From Tubiluchus corallicola (lineage: Eukaryota > Priapulida > Priapulimorpha > Priapulimorphida > Tubiluchidae): a DNA stretch of 64,000 nucleotides. The stretch lies in NCBI GenBank assembly GCA_030141605.1, contig JAQGDQ010000928.1, positions 1 through 64,000 on the forward strand, read 5' to 3'. The translations under genes were made by a program, and so were the position numbers. The notes below the pieces were generated by a model. It was not told the origin of the DNA. It saw nothing but the letters and a program-made list of their open reading frames with translations, and searched no databases. Shown in pieces: positions 43,057-54,300 of this stretch (position 1 is its first letter; the number at the start of each line of letters is the position of its first letter).

Positions 43057-46000
43057 ATGTTTTTTCTCCAAATTTCATAACACCTAGTTTAAATATTACA
43101 TAACAATTTTTTTATTTACAGAAATACATATGTAGCATTTATTACAATTTCGTGACACATACCTCGTGAAATCTGCACCCTATAGTTTTTTAACAAATTA
43201 TGAATGTAATTACAGGCAACTAAAGAAACCCGAATACAAAGCAAACATTCAATGAATTTGTATATATCATCAAAATTACCGATTAAATCTCGAAAGTTAC
43301 AAATTACAAAATTACATAATTTACGTGCCAATGCTGTTCTTTTACAATTCAAAATGAAATGTTTTCAACCCTCAATTAGTAACACAGGTTTACTAAACTC
43401 ACACAATCTATCTTCTCTAGGTTTATGTTGCCAACGACATTTTTCGATAGATAAATCGTGAGATATTAATTACAAGCGTACAATGTTTTTATAAGCATCA
43501 GTAAAGAATTTTTTCTCATCGCAAAACCCTGACTTTAAATCTGGATTAATATTTACATAGTTACACGTATTTTGATTTTCCTTGAGAAACCCGTAAGCGT
43601 AAACAATTCTTTAAATCTTCTTTTCCGATTCGCTTTCTAGTAACTGCAGTTCTGTACTTACCAACAAGAGATTTATAATTTACTATCTTTCCTATTCCGT
43701 TACATGATACTATTCCAAAAAATGAATTTCGAGTTGTTCACATCTTTGTCTAAAACACTGATAATGTACAAGCAGCTGGAGAAGTTTTGCACTGTTCTGC
43801 AATTTTTAATCACACTGTGTCTTCTCCAGAAAAGCTGGAGCTGAAAAGGGGTTATGGTTCATAAGATATTTCGCTTAGGTAACGTTATTATGGGTTTCAC
43901 ACGAATTCTGTATGCAAGCCCTATTATTCTCTATTATGGGGAAATACGTAACACCTAATCAACAACGATCATGGCAATGCAACAGCTGAATGAGATTGCC
44001 CTATTCAGGCAAGTGTTATGATAAGTCTTTATTAGCCTCTCTTTGCAGGCAAAAATATTTGTACCAACATTATACAATTTTACATAGACACTATACAGTG
44101 TGAATTCTACAATATTACATTTACGGATTCTGTAATTAGCTTTTCTAATTTGTGCATATAACATTTCTTACAGTGATATTAAACAAGAAGTATTGAAGTG
44201 CGTGCTAAAATCAAGGTTATTAATGCAGCAAGTTTCCTGTAAGGTAACGTAAAAATGCAGATGAATCGATATGCCAAATTATTAAATTCCAATTCAATGT
44301 TTAAATCCATAAGAGTTACAATAAGTAATCTCTAGAACTACACAAATTTAATCACTATTTTACTAAAAATTAACAGCAGGATCTTAAAATAAAAGGGTCC
44401 TTTACAAAGTAGGTTAGTGCCGATACTAAATTTTTATTTTTGGTCCAATACACAAGATTTAAATTTTCATTTCCCAGTTCGTTTAGTAGTACATTTCGCC
44501 TATTGTGTGTGTTAGGCAATCTGTACTGGACAGTGCTGCTCTCTGAGGCCAGCAGGTAGTTACCTCAACTTACCTGTCAGGTGATTTCATGGTTGATGAC
44601 TTCAGGTACCTGGCTTTGTGAAATACTGCAGACACTTGGCCTTGATATTTTGGGTCTGGTCACATGTAATTTATAGATTTGTGTCTTGTTCAGTAAATTA
44701 TTGTTTCCTGCTGTCTGCAGTTACAATTGGTGTTTATTGTCTGTTACAGTTTTCTAATGGTGCTCTAATGTTTGGGCAAGGATGTAAGTTGCTTTTATTT
44801 AAATTAAAAATGTTTGCAGTTTTGATTAGCTACTGAAATTAACTGTATATGTGAAATATTACTTTATGTAATTTGTTTGTGTATGTACTAATTTTAAGTT
44901 ATTATTTCCATAAAATATGCAACAATTTATTTACTTACATATATGTCTATATTTTTAACAGAATAAACAACTAATTTACACACTTATGTCTGGACTTGAT
45001 GTTTGGATTGGAGTATTTGAGCATTCTTGGTCATTCGTGATGAAATGGGTCATGCATGCTATACAATCTGAATATTCATTAAGGCAGGCTCGCCCTAATA
45101 TTTCTGCTCTGCGTTACTTCAAATGCTGCAAAACTGCCAAAACATGTTAGATCAGCATGGGTGTTTCACGTACTAGTAAGAAGACACACATGTTATTCTG
45201 TGTATGTAGGCGTGGTGTGTGTTTTAAGCCTATGTAACAACAACGCGTCCGGCCTACACATCAGCATGTATATGGATGCGTAGCGGAAAGGGCTATTCTG
45301 GCTGGGACGGAATCAATCAGGCATGCCACATGTGCCAGTAATGGTGATGATATCGGACTGGGTGGGTTGAGGACCCCCGGGGTTAATCCCGTGGGTTGCG
45401 GGATTAAAAGCCGGGGTCCCTCAACCACTCATTCCGGTAACATCACTACTACTTGTGGCGGGTAATGTTTTTACCCTCCCTAGAATAAATTTTCTGTATT
45501 ATTGATTAGTAACTTGAAAACATTGGCTGTTATTGTCTATTGCGTGCACGACGGTCATCTCCGGTTAATTAATGCAACAACATCAGTGGATGAACAAGGC
45601 GTTTCGTATTAGTCAATTGTTTAGTGAGAGGATTCAATACGTGTGGGCGTCACGAAAAACTAATATGTAGCTGATGCCTTGTCTGAGGCAAAAGTTTTTA
45701 AAATGTCACTTTTGTAATCAATTTTACTTTTCTCTTTCAAAAAACTTGTTTTGTTAATTTTGAGAGTAGACTGAAACTTTATATTTCTTTGATCTTCAGT
45801 AATAATAAAACACGATATGCTGGCTGACACGGATTTCACAATAGGCAGGTGCTGAATTGGTAATTAACACGCTGGGGATTCTCGTGGAATAAGAGGCAGC
45901 TGGCTACCTGCGCACAATTCTAGCTAGATGTCATTAATTGATGTTCACATGTCAAACGATTCGTATTACATGACATCTAAGAATTGCCAAGCATAGTGAT

Positions 46001-46107
46001 AATAAGTCATTACTGCAAAGGTAATAATATAAGGAGACTATTACACCTACACATTGTGTTTCTTTAAGGTGATTAGGTGAAGAAGATGGACAAAAGAGGA
46101 CGGAAAA
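43057..46107. other. Stretch without a recognisable gene
   Basis: The left part (43080-43720) looks like the reverse-oriented 3' end of a retroposon next to its triplet tail, but no motif supports a family. The only clear structure in the rest is the foldback at 45325-45462. Confidence 0.3.
45325..45462. repeat. Foldback (hairpin) of about 138 bp
   Basis: The inner arms 45365-45391 and 45399-45426 are nearly perfect inverted repeats (GGTTGAGG-ACCCC…TTAATCCCG) around a 7-base loop. Imperfect outer arms extend the pairing on both sides (GCCACA…AGTAATGGTGATG against CATCACTACTACTTGTGGC). The GC content is far above the surroundings. It could be a small foldback transposable element or an RNA hairpin. 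Confidence 0.65.
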
Positions 46108-46268
<161 letters not shown>

Positions 46269-46439
46269 CACTTTATTATGAATTATTTGAACATTAATCA
46301 AAACAGTGTCTGAGTTTACTATAAAATGGTAGTGGATAAGCATGTGACTAAACTAACTAAAACATGTAATAGCGAATACTTTCAGCAACATAAGTTAAAG
46401 TAGATCAGAATATTTCTTAATGAAATCTCTACTCAAACT

Positions 46440-46960
46440 CTGCCTCACTCTTTCGGGACGTCGCAGACTGATAACTGTAACATTCTTCTTTATAATATTC
46501 TGGAGAATCGGTTAGCTAAGCAATAGCAAACTCTTGCAAACTCTGCAGCTAGATTAGTGTCATTTCCACTCAGATTTGAGCATACTATACATATTCTGGT
46601 TCAATTATACTGGTCTTCGTAGAGTTTTGTATAGGATTTAAAATCTTACTTATTGTTTTTAAAGATCTTCAAACTTGTGTCAGCGTACAATATGTAACTT
46701 CCTTTAACCGGTTAGAAGCTCAAAGTTTGGTCTAAGATGTAATTACAGTAAAAAATTTGCCCCTAAAAGTAAATTACCACTTTTGGTCACAAGTCATCAC
46801 TGTAGAACGACCTACCCATTGAACTTTTATTGATTAGATTCTGTTGATAATTTCAGGTTAAACGTTGTTTGAAAACACAATTTTAAACAATTTTTAGCCT
46901 AAATTAACGCAATTTGCATTTTTATCTGTATTGTATGTAACTGTTGTTAGTTTAGTATGT
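46440..46960 (+). mobile_element. Decayed CR1/L2-like LINE fragment
   Basis: A broken plus-strand frame shows SQTDNCNILLYNILENRLAK and then NSAARLVSFPLRFEHT, the usual 'D-Y-C-N-S-L-L-Y … QN-AARL' region near the C-terminus of CR1/L2-type reverse transcriptases. Stops and shifts interrupt it, and the catalytic core is absent. Confidence 0.6.
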
Positions 46961-47789
46961 ATCACTGTGTAAAGTGCACTAAAATATTGTAACGATAATT
47001 AATGCGCTATGAAATTTTTGTTTAATGTAATGTGTCACTTACCGATTAAAATTCAGTAGTCAAAGTGTGGAATAAATTAGAATATTGCGTATAAACAGAG
47101 CCGCATGTTCAAGCTTTAAACGCGTCAATATATTTTCTACAGAACAATACATTGATCTTTCCTGGTGGGACCACATACAATTTTGTGCCGAGAGTTTGAC
47201 CAAAATGACTGTTGTTGATGATGGTGGTGGTGGTGATGTTGGGGAACGACCTAATTTGTATAGACCTTCATGAAACTTTATACGAACACGAATTCTGCAT
47301 CGATTTCAAATACAGAACTTGAATTCTACAAAAATTGCCGATTGTTGCTAATTATTGTCTGTCAAAATGAGCGAGGATGAGTGTATAAATCAAAAGTGTC
47401 TTTGTCTTTTTGACTGACAAAGTCGGGAAACCTATCAGTCGTTTTGAATTCAAAATGGCAGCTATAACATCATTTTCGAAAAAAGCCTAAAGCTCCAATA
47501 GCTAGTCATGAAACTTTACAGGAATATGGCAGACAGAAAAACGGCATTTATCTGCTATCAGTAATAACACCATTTCCGAAAAAATGTATTGCCCTGCGGA
47601 ATTGCAAAGGATCGTCATGAAACTTTATAGGATACTGTTGTGGGTTAAGTTGCAAGCTGAGGCACCTACGCAGTTGTGACATCAGTCCACAAGGTTCCAT
47701 AAGATTTGTAAAGTTTCTGGAGTTAAGTAATTACGATCACAACACAAATATTCGACCGCCTGCACTGTAATATCTGTGTAGTAGATAGG
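46961..47789. other. Left flank of the LTR element
   Basis: No gene is visible. The phrase CATGAAACTTTA recurs three times (about 47268, 47507 and 47616) in otherwise different surroundings, so it is probably an old repeat. The four bases before the LTR are TAGG (47786-47789) and would be the target duplication if it is 4 bp. The other side lies outside the window. Confidence 0.35.
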
Positions 47790-48262
47790 AGTAAAGAGAA
47801 GATGATAATTGTATGATTAGTATTAGCAGTTCAGTAATGAAACGACTCTATGAAGGGGATATGAGAGATATGTAGAAATGAAGCCATGATTTTAGGTGCG
47901 GCTGTCATGTGACTGAATTCCATATACGGACATTGCCCGTCTGAATTGTCAGACTAGCAACAATTATAACGCATGCGCTGTGAGTCCAAAAAGCTGAAGG
48001 AAGCCAAGTGGAATGGGAGATCAGATCACGGGGGAATCTCGAGGAAGCAGGAACAGATCTTGGGCGGTTCGGCAGAGCTATGATATGTACTTTACCATGT
48101 AATATATTATTGTGAAATAAATGTGTTAGTCGCTCATCAATCCAGGTCTTATAGCTTTGTCACCACCTCACGTCAATAAACGGCTGCGGCCTCCTCAATA
48201 ATCCACCAACAAGTACTACCACTATACGACTCAGCTCATAAACATAACATATAAATTTTACT
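47790..48262 (+). repeat. 5' LTR
   Basis: The left end is set by identity of 47790-47834 with 63954-63998. The right end is set by the inverted terminal hexamers AGTAAA…TTTACT and by the primer site that follows. Length is 473 bp. The AGT…ACT ends fit gypsy/errantivirus LTRs rather than TG…CA ends. An AATAAA at about 48117 may serve polyadenylation. No clear TATA box was found, so an initiator-type promoter is possible. Confidence 0.8.
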
Positions 48263-48279
48263 GGTACTTGTGACCAGTT
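48262..48279 (+). other. Primer binding site candidate
   Basis: TGGTACTTGTGACCAGTT starts with the TGG expected opposite a tRNA CCA end and overlaps the last T of the LTR, an overlap also seen in insect errantiviruses. I could not match it to a particular tRNA. Confidence 0.5.
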
Positions 48280-48690
48280 CCGATTTTTCTACACGGAGAG
48301 AGATTCTAGTAACCTGGCTTCATTGCGTCCACAACCGCGCTGATCCAAGCAAACATGAATAAAGCTGTTTATTGACGTAATTGATCTGCCACACATCTTG
48401 ACGTCTACAACTTTGTCGTGAGTACATGCACGTTCTTTCTCCACCCTAATATTTTACTTATGTACCTTTCCTGGTTGTGTCAGTGAGTGTAAGAGATAAC
48501 GGTTGCTTGTATTTTAAAGTCAAGGAGGGTTGTAGATAAACTCTAACTTGTATATCAAACATTTTGGAGGGTTGTAACTCTAACTTGAATATCAAGATAT
48601 TGGAGGGTTGTAAAGATTAATCCTATAATGCACTGTAAATTGCGCAGCGCAAATAGATTTCTTAAATTTAATCTCTATTAAACTTTCTCA
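48280..48690 (+). other. 5' leader with three GGAGGGTTGTA repeats
   Basis: The untranslated leader contains GGAGGGTTGTA three times (about 48525, 48570 and 48603), each in a similar context of TAACTTG-ATATCAA-type sequence. Two donor-like sites (GTC|GTGAGTA about 48417 and TCA|GTGAGTG about 48482) could be the common 5' splice site for the downstream genes. The repeats could be packaging or RNA-binding sites; that is inference. Confidence 0.5.
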
Positions 48691-50019
48691 ATGGCGACTA
48701 AATCTCCAGCACCTGAAGCTCAGCATGTGTCTATTGATACCTATAATGCTTTAGCAAATCAATTTCATGAGTTGAGTCAAAGATGCGAGAATAGTGATAA
48801 AATCTTACAAACCCAAGCTGCTCAGATTTTAAAACAAGGAGAAAGAATAGGTGATTTGAAACGGGCTAGTGATCAGACCCAATTTTTATGTGAATTGGGC
48901 ACTCATCTAAAAGACACTAAAGTACAACAAACATTAATCCACCAAATTCAACACTTACCGAAATTTTCAGGAGAACCCGGCACTCTCAAATATAGAGATT
49001 GGATTGATAATATAGAGCAGTCTCTAAACTTAACTCCTACATTATTGACATCAAGGGACACCGCCTACAAGCATTTAATTTTGGGCACTATTACAGGGGC
49101 AGCCGCAAACTTTGTGAGTAAATACCCAAATCTCGAGACGAGAACAGCACAGGAATTACGAAACGCCCTAAGAGACCTATACGCGGACCGACTAGAAATT
49201 AATAAGGCTTTCATTGGATTAACTCGAGCTAGGCAACAGAAGGGGGAGACCATACAGGCTTTTGGCGACAGGATACTCAAATTAGCAAGAATAGCAAAAA
49301 CGTCAGAAGATGAAATAGTAGACCCAGCCTTTCAATCATTTTTGGTACAATTATTTACACTGGGTATACGAGGGGACCAGGCACGTCAATACTTACTTAG
49401 AGAGCCTCCCCGAACTCTAACTTTGGCAATCACAGAAGCCGCTAACAGGGGAGCCCCCGTGGAGATGTGCCAATATCTTAGATCGTGTTTTCCAGATAAT
49501 TCAGAACCTATGGAAGTTGATCTAATTTCACAAGAACTTCATGAAGACCCCTCAGACATGACTCCCCATACATTGCAGCTGTTTGCAGATTCATTACTTA
49601 AACAGGGACAAGTTTTAAGCAACGTACAAGAATCGGTATGTTCTCTTAATAAAACTGTCGCTACTTTGGCAAAACCAACACAAAATCAACAAGCAAGATT
49701 CGGTAAAGGACGTCAATTTGTACCAACGGGTTTTAATAATAATAATAACCGACAATTTCGGACAACCAATCGACCTAACGCTCCATTTCAACGTAATTTT
49801 AATAACTTTAATAATAGACAGTTCTACAACGAACGACCGAACACAGGTTTCAGGTTTCAACCGCGCGCTACGAATAGAAATAACAACTTCAATCAACGCG
49901 CGTCATGGATGCCTAGAGAAAACGCCCCGAATTTCAGATTTCAGAATAATAGACCATTTATTCCTAGGTTTAATAGGGAAAAACAATCCGGCAATTTTAA
50001 TAGGAGAACGGCAAACTAA
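48691..50019 (+). CDS. gag: Gag polyprotein
   Basis: An intact frame of 442 residues forms the structural protein of the intracellular particle. The N-terminal 90 residues are helical and Gln-rich. A capsid-like region follows (about 95-265), with LPKFSGEP and the WIDNIEQ and RARQQKGETIQAFGDRIL blocks typical of Ty3/gypsy capsids. The C-terminal 110 residues are rich in Asn, Arg and Phe (NNNNRQFRTTNRPNAPFQRN) and carry no CCHC zinc knuckle, so this basic tail probably binds RNA instead. The start is the first ATG after the leader. The downstream protease frame lies at -1 relative to gag and opens only just upstream of the gag stop, so expression of pol needs a shift within about 15 bases of the stop or reinitiation. 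Confidence 0.9.
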   Translation: MATKSPAPEAQHVSIDTYNALANQFHELSQRCENSDKILQTQAAQILKQGERIGDLKRASDQTQFLCELGTHLKDTKVQQTLIHQIQHLPKFSGEPGTLKYRDWIDNIEQSLNLTPTLLTSRDTAYKHLILGTITGAAANFVSKYPNLETRTAQELRNALRDLYADRLEINKAFIGLTRARQQKGETIQAFGDRILKLARIAKTSEDEIVDPAFQSFLVQLFTLGIRGDQARQYLLREPPRTLTLAITEAANRGAPVEMCQYLRSCFPDNSEPMEVDLISQELHEDPSDMTPHTLQLFADSLLKQGQVLSNVQESVCSLNKTVATLAKPTQNQQARFGKGRQFVPTGFNNNNNRQFRTTNRPNAPFQRNFNNFNNRQFYNERPNTGFRFQPRATNRNNNFNQRASWMPRENAPNFRFQNNRPFIPRFNREKQSGNFNRRTAN

Positions 50020-51357
50020 AAGCGACCATTCATGAAAATTATCGGTCGTCAGAGTGGTCGCATGATCCTAGACCGAATTATTCCAATTCTTCTTTTAATG
50101 CACCCGACAAGTCTAAATTTCAACAAACTGTTTCAGAAACAAAATATATTTCTATTGCATCCATAGAAACGACGGCTCCATTTTGTAATATTAAAGTTCA
50201 TGATTATCCTTGTACAGCTATCTTAGATACAGGAGCAGAAGTTAGTGTTTTAGATAGCACCACTTTCCATAAACTCCCAACAGAAGTACAAAAAACCCTT
50301 ACGTCCCCTGAAGATAATTTTGTTTTAAATACTGCTTCAAAAAGCACGTTAAAAATATTAGGTAAATGGCATTTTAACTGTTACCATAGGAAAACAGAAA
50401 TTGGAAAATTTGTTTTATATCGTAGATCAACTTTCAAAACCTGTAATTTTAGGTTATAACTTTTTCAAAAACACCCAAGCAGCAATAGATATTGCCAACG
50501 GAATTTTAGTCATAAATCAAGAGGTACTTAAATTAGCTCCCCCGAGCGAAAAACGCATCTTTTTGGTCAAAGCCGCCACTGCTTTATTAATTCCCCCAAA
50601 ATCTTGTGCACTTGGCAAGGCGTATATCACAGGAAATTTTCATAAGAATGATGAATGCGTTCATACTTTAGAACTCCTTAAAGCGAACGTATTACCTATT
50701 TATAAAGAAACCACATGTGACATAGTTCCCAGTATTGTGAATATGTATAAGAAACAAGTTTATGTACCCTTATACAATGACGGTGAAAAGGATGTAATTG
50801 TATCTCGGAATGACATTTTAAGTCTTGCAGTTGAACAAGACCCAACAGTTATGTATCAAGTTTCAAATATTGCTAAATGCACGGAAGTTATGAACTCGAT
50901 ACAACAAATAGCTTCGCAACTTCAGAATGAAATTTTCCCTAAAATAAATACAACGGATAAGGGAAATTCCTTGCCAAAATATGTTCGTAGACTTCACGTT
51001 CAGACACTGGACCATGTGACGAAATACGGACCACCACAAGATTACAGATTACAACAGACACCTTACAAGACTGAAGCCATCTTGTATAATACTCCAAATA
51101 TAATACATTCCATTGATGAAAATATAGAAGCTAAACCTACTTCAAATAAACGAAGACGGAAACGGCTACAAAAGCATATTAAACAACAATTCGTTCGTAT
51201 GATGTCATCGGAAAGCTTACTAAAAGAATTAAAATTAGATAACATTACAGATCCCGTACTTAAGGAAAGACTCACTAAATTGCTTCTTAAATATGCAGAT
51301 TGTTTTGCTGAAGATCCCATAGACGCCCCGGTACGTCGGAAATTGAATTTAAAATAA
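50004..51357 (+). CDS. pro: Protease and pre-RT region of Pol, broken by frame offsets
   Basis: The frame at -1 to gag carries the aspartic protease active site LDTGAEVSVLD (codon for the catalytic Asp at 50226). It stops at about 50456. The second half of the protease (FYIVDQL and the PVILGYNFF flap-distal block) is instead in the next frame, read from about 50365 to the stop at 51355-51357. That frame continues through the linker up to the region just before RT (KYADCFAEDP). The offset falls near a run of four T bases at about 50373-50376 and is one base in size. Whether it is a mutation of this copy or a sequencing error cannot be told here. The protease would be a homodimeric retropepsin releasing Gag and Pol products. 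Confidence 0.75.
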
Positions 51358-51359
51358 GA

Positions 51360-54300
51360 ATGACAGATTATACACCTTATCACGCTAAACCGTACCCTAT
51401 ACCTATAAATTTGGAATCAGTGGTTAAACAGGCTATAGACACTATGTTAAAGGCAAAAGTCATAGTCCCAGCTGAGAATTCTAGTTATGCAAGTCCCATT
51501 CTGTTAGTTCCAAAAAAAGATGGAGGGAAGAGATTATGTGTAGATTTGAGACAAATCAATGCACGTACACTCCCTGACCCCTACCCACAACCGAACGTCG
51601 AAACATTATTTAAAGAATTAAAAGGTGCTAGTATATTCTCCTCTCTAGATATGACAAATGCATATTTTCAGATACCAGTTGAACCCGACAGTCAACCTTT
51701 TACAAGCTTTGTCAGCCCGTATGGCTTATTCCAATTTACAAAAATGCCCTTTGGTTTGAAGAATGCACCAGCTACATTTTCCAGATTAGTAGACCGCCTT
51801 TCACGTGACTTAATAACACCCACGGGTAGGAGACGCTTAATTGCTTATCTAGACGACCTTGTCTGTTGCAGTCCGGATATTGAAACCCATTTTTCCGATT
51901 TAGAAGATTTATTTTTGAGATTACGGAAAGCAAATTTAAAATGCCGACCCAGGAAATGTTTTTTCTTACAAAAATCTATTAAATATTTAGGCCACGTTTT
52001 GTCTGAACAAGGCATTGCCACAGATCCGGCAAAGGTGTTAGCTATTAAGAATGTTTCACCACCCACAGATATTAAAAAGCTAAGAACTTTTTTAGGTCTA
52101 GCCACTTATTATCGCAAATTCGTCAAAAATTTTGCGATAATAGCTGAACCATTATTAATGTTATTAAGGAAAGAAAATTCGTTTAAATGGACACATTTAC
52201 AACAAGAGGCTTTTGACAAACTGAAAACAGTTTTAACTGAAGCACCAATCTTGAAATATCCGGAGACTAATACAGGTTATATTCTCCATACCGATAGTTC
52301 GAACTTTGGCATAGGCGCTGTTCTTTCGCAAGAAGATGCAGCTGGAAATATCGGAGTGATCGCGTACATGTCGGAAACACTAAACAGCTCACAAAGATTA
52401 TGGCCTACATTTCAAAAGGAAGCATACGCCATCGTAGCTAGCTTTAGAAAATTTAAAACATATCTATATAACGCGCCAAAAATCGATGTTTATACGGATC
52501 ATGCACCGTTAATTTATTTGTTTACAGGTGCTAAATTAATGAATCAATTACTGTCTCGATGGGTAGTTGAGCTATTACAGTATAATATTAATATTTATTA
52601 CCAAAAAGGTTCAGAAAACACAGTTGCAGACGCGTTAAGTCGACTACCTGCATGTCCAGATTTTATAGGAACGCTCCCAATATCCTTTAGGGATTTTCAA
52701 CAACAGTTTCTACAATATAATTCGCCTGAAAGATTAGCAGAGAAATATAAATACTTAGTAGATCAGAAATCTACTTCAGAGCGCAGTAAAGGTATTAAAA
52801 CTACAGAGATGATTGCCCAAATCAGCCAACAAATGTCAGGTCAAACTGAATTAGAAAACTACTCAGATCAGACAATAATTAAAAAGGTACTACCTATAGA
52901 GGGTAACATTTTAGAAGAAAATATTTGGACAGGTGAAGACCCATTGTTAAACAGACCAACGGTCGAATCAGCTGGCAATGAAAACGCTCCAACTCAAATT
53001 CCATTACCAGCACAAGAAACCTCCTCATCGGACAACCCAGCCACTCAATTAGAACAAGGTGAAACTGAACATGACCTGGACGAATTCGATGGATTACCTT
53101 TAGATCTAACGACAGTACAGCAATGGCAATTATCAGATCCTAAATTAGCACCAATTATTCATGCCTTAACCTCACCTACAGAAACTGATATTCAAACAAA
53201 ACATGCAGAAAATTTCTACATTGATGAGCAGGGATTATTGTATAAAGTTGAAAATGACTCCATTAATTTAGAACAGGAAAATTTACGGTTAGCCATTCCA
53301 GCGAAATTAACAAGTATTTTAATTAGAGGCTTTCATGACGAATTTGCTGGACATTCTTCAGTAAAAAGAACATATGAGCGTCTGAAGAAACGATATTACT
53401 GGCCCGGCATGTTTGTACAAATTAAGAAACATGTAGATCAGTGTTTGAACTGTCAAACACGGCGTATGAGACCGCATCGTAAACCTTTAGGTATCACAGA
53501 ATTAGCCAGTAAACCCTTTGAAAATGTATATTTGGATATCTTAATTTTACCCCAGACAGAATCTGGTTATAAATATTTACTAGTTTTAATAGATCAATTA
53601 AGTAGCTGGATAGAGGCCTTTCCTTTAATTGATAAATCAGCTAACTCAGTTGCTAATGTCATCCTTACAGAATATTTCTCTCGTCACGGAGCAAGTAAAA
53701 CCTTTTTCAGTGATCAGGGAACAGAATTCAATAATGCTTTATTAAAAGCTTTACTAAAAGAATTCAGGGTTGTTCAAGTATTAGGAACACCGTACCACTC
53801 GAATTCACAAGGCCAAGTTGAACGCGCTAATCGCACTATTATCCAACAATTAGCATATGTTTGTCAACAAAAGTCCACAGATTGGATTAAATATCTGCCG
53901 CATGTATTATTCGCCCTTAGAACAACTCCAAATTCAATAACGGGGTACAGTCCATTTTTTTTAATATATAATCGCCACTGCGATTTGCCACTCGATAATA
54001 TCCTTCAACTTAGATCTAAATATTACGGATCTGATCCAATTAGACTGGATCTAAATCGTTTGCATGAAGCCTTTCTGCAAACCCGACAACTGATGCATAA
54101 AAATCGTCTAGCCCACAAAAAACGCTATGATAAAAATACGCATATACCTCTTTTCAAAATTGGTGATCCAGTTTTCTTACGTAAAGGTAATTTAGACCCT
54201 GCTGAATCACATAAACTATGTCGACCGTGGGCCCCATATTATGTAATAGTTAATAAAATTGATGAATCCCGTCTTAGAATTGTCCATAATAACACAGGCA

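Noticed and set aside
42488-43080. Poly-Leu, poly-Val/Ala and Tyr/Cys frames
   Set aside because: They are artefacts of the AGT/AGC triplet repeat.
49615-50035. Frames overlapping gag in other phases (minus 49615-49896, plus 49718-50035)
   Set aside because: They are shadows of the Asn/Arg-rich gag tail. The plus-strand one is in the +1 frame and is not the protease frame.
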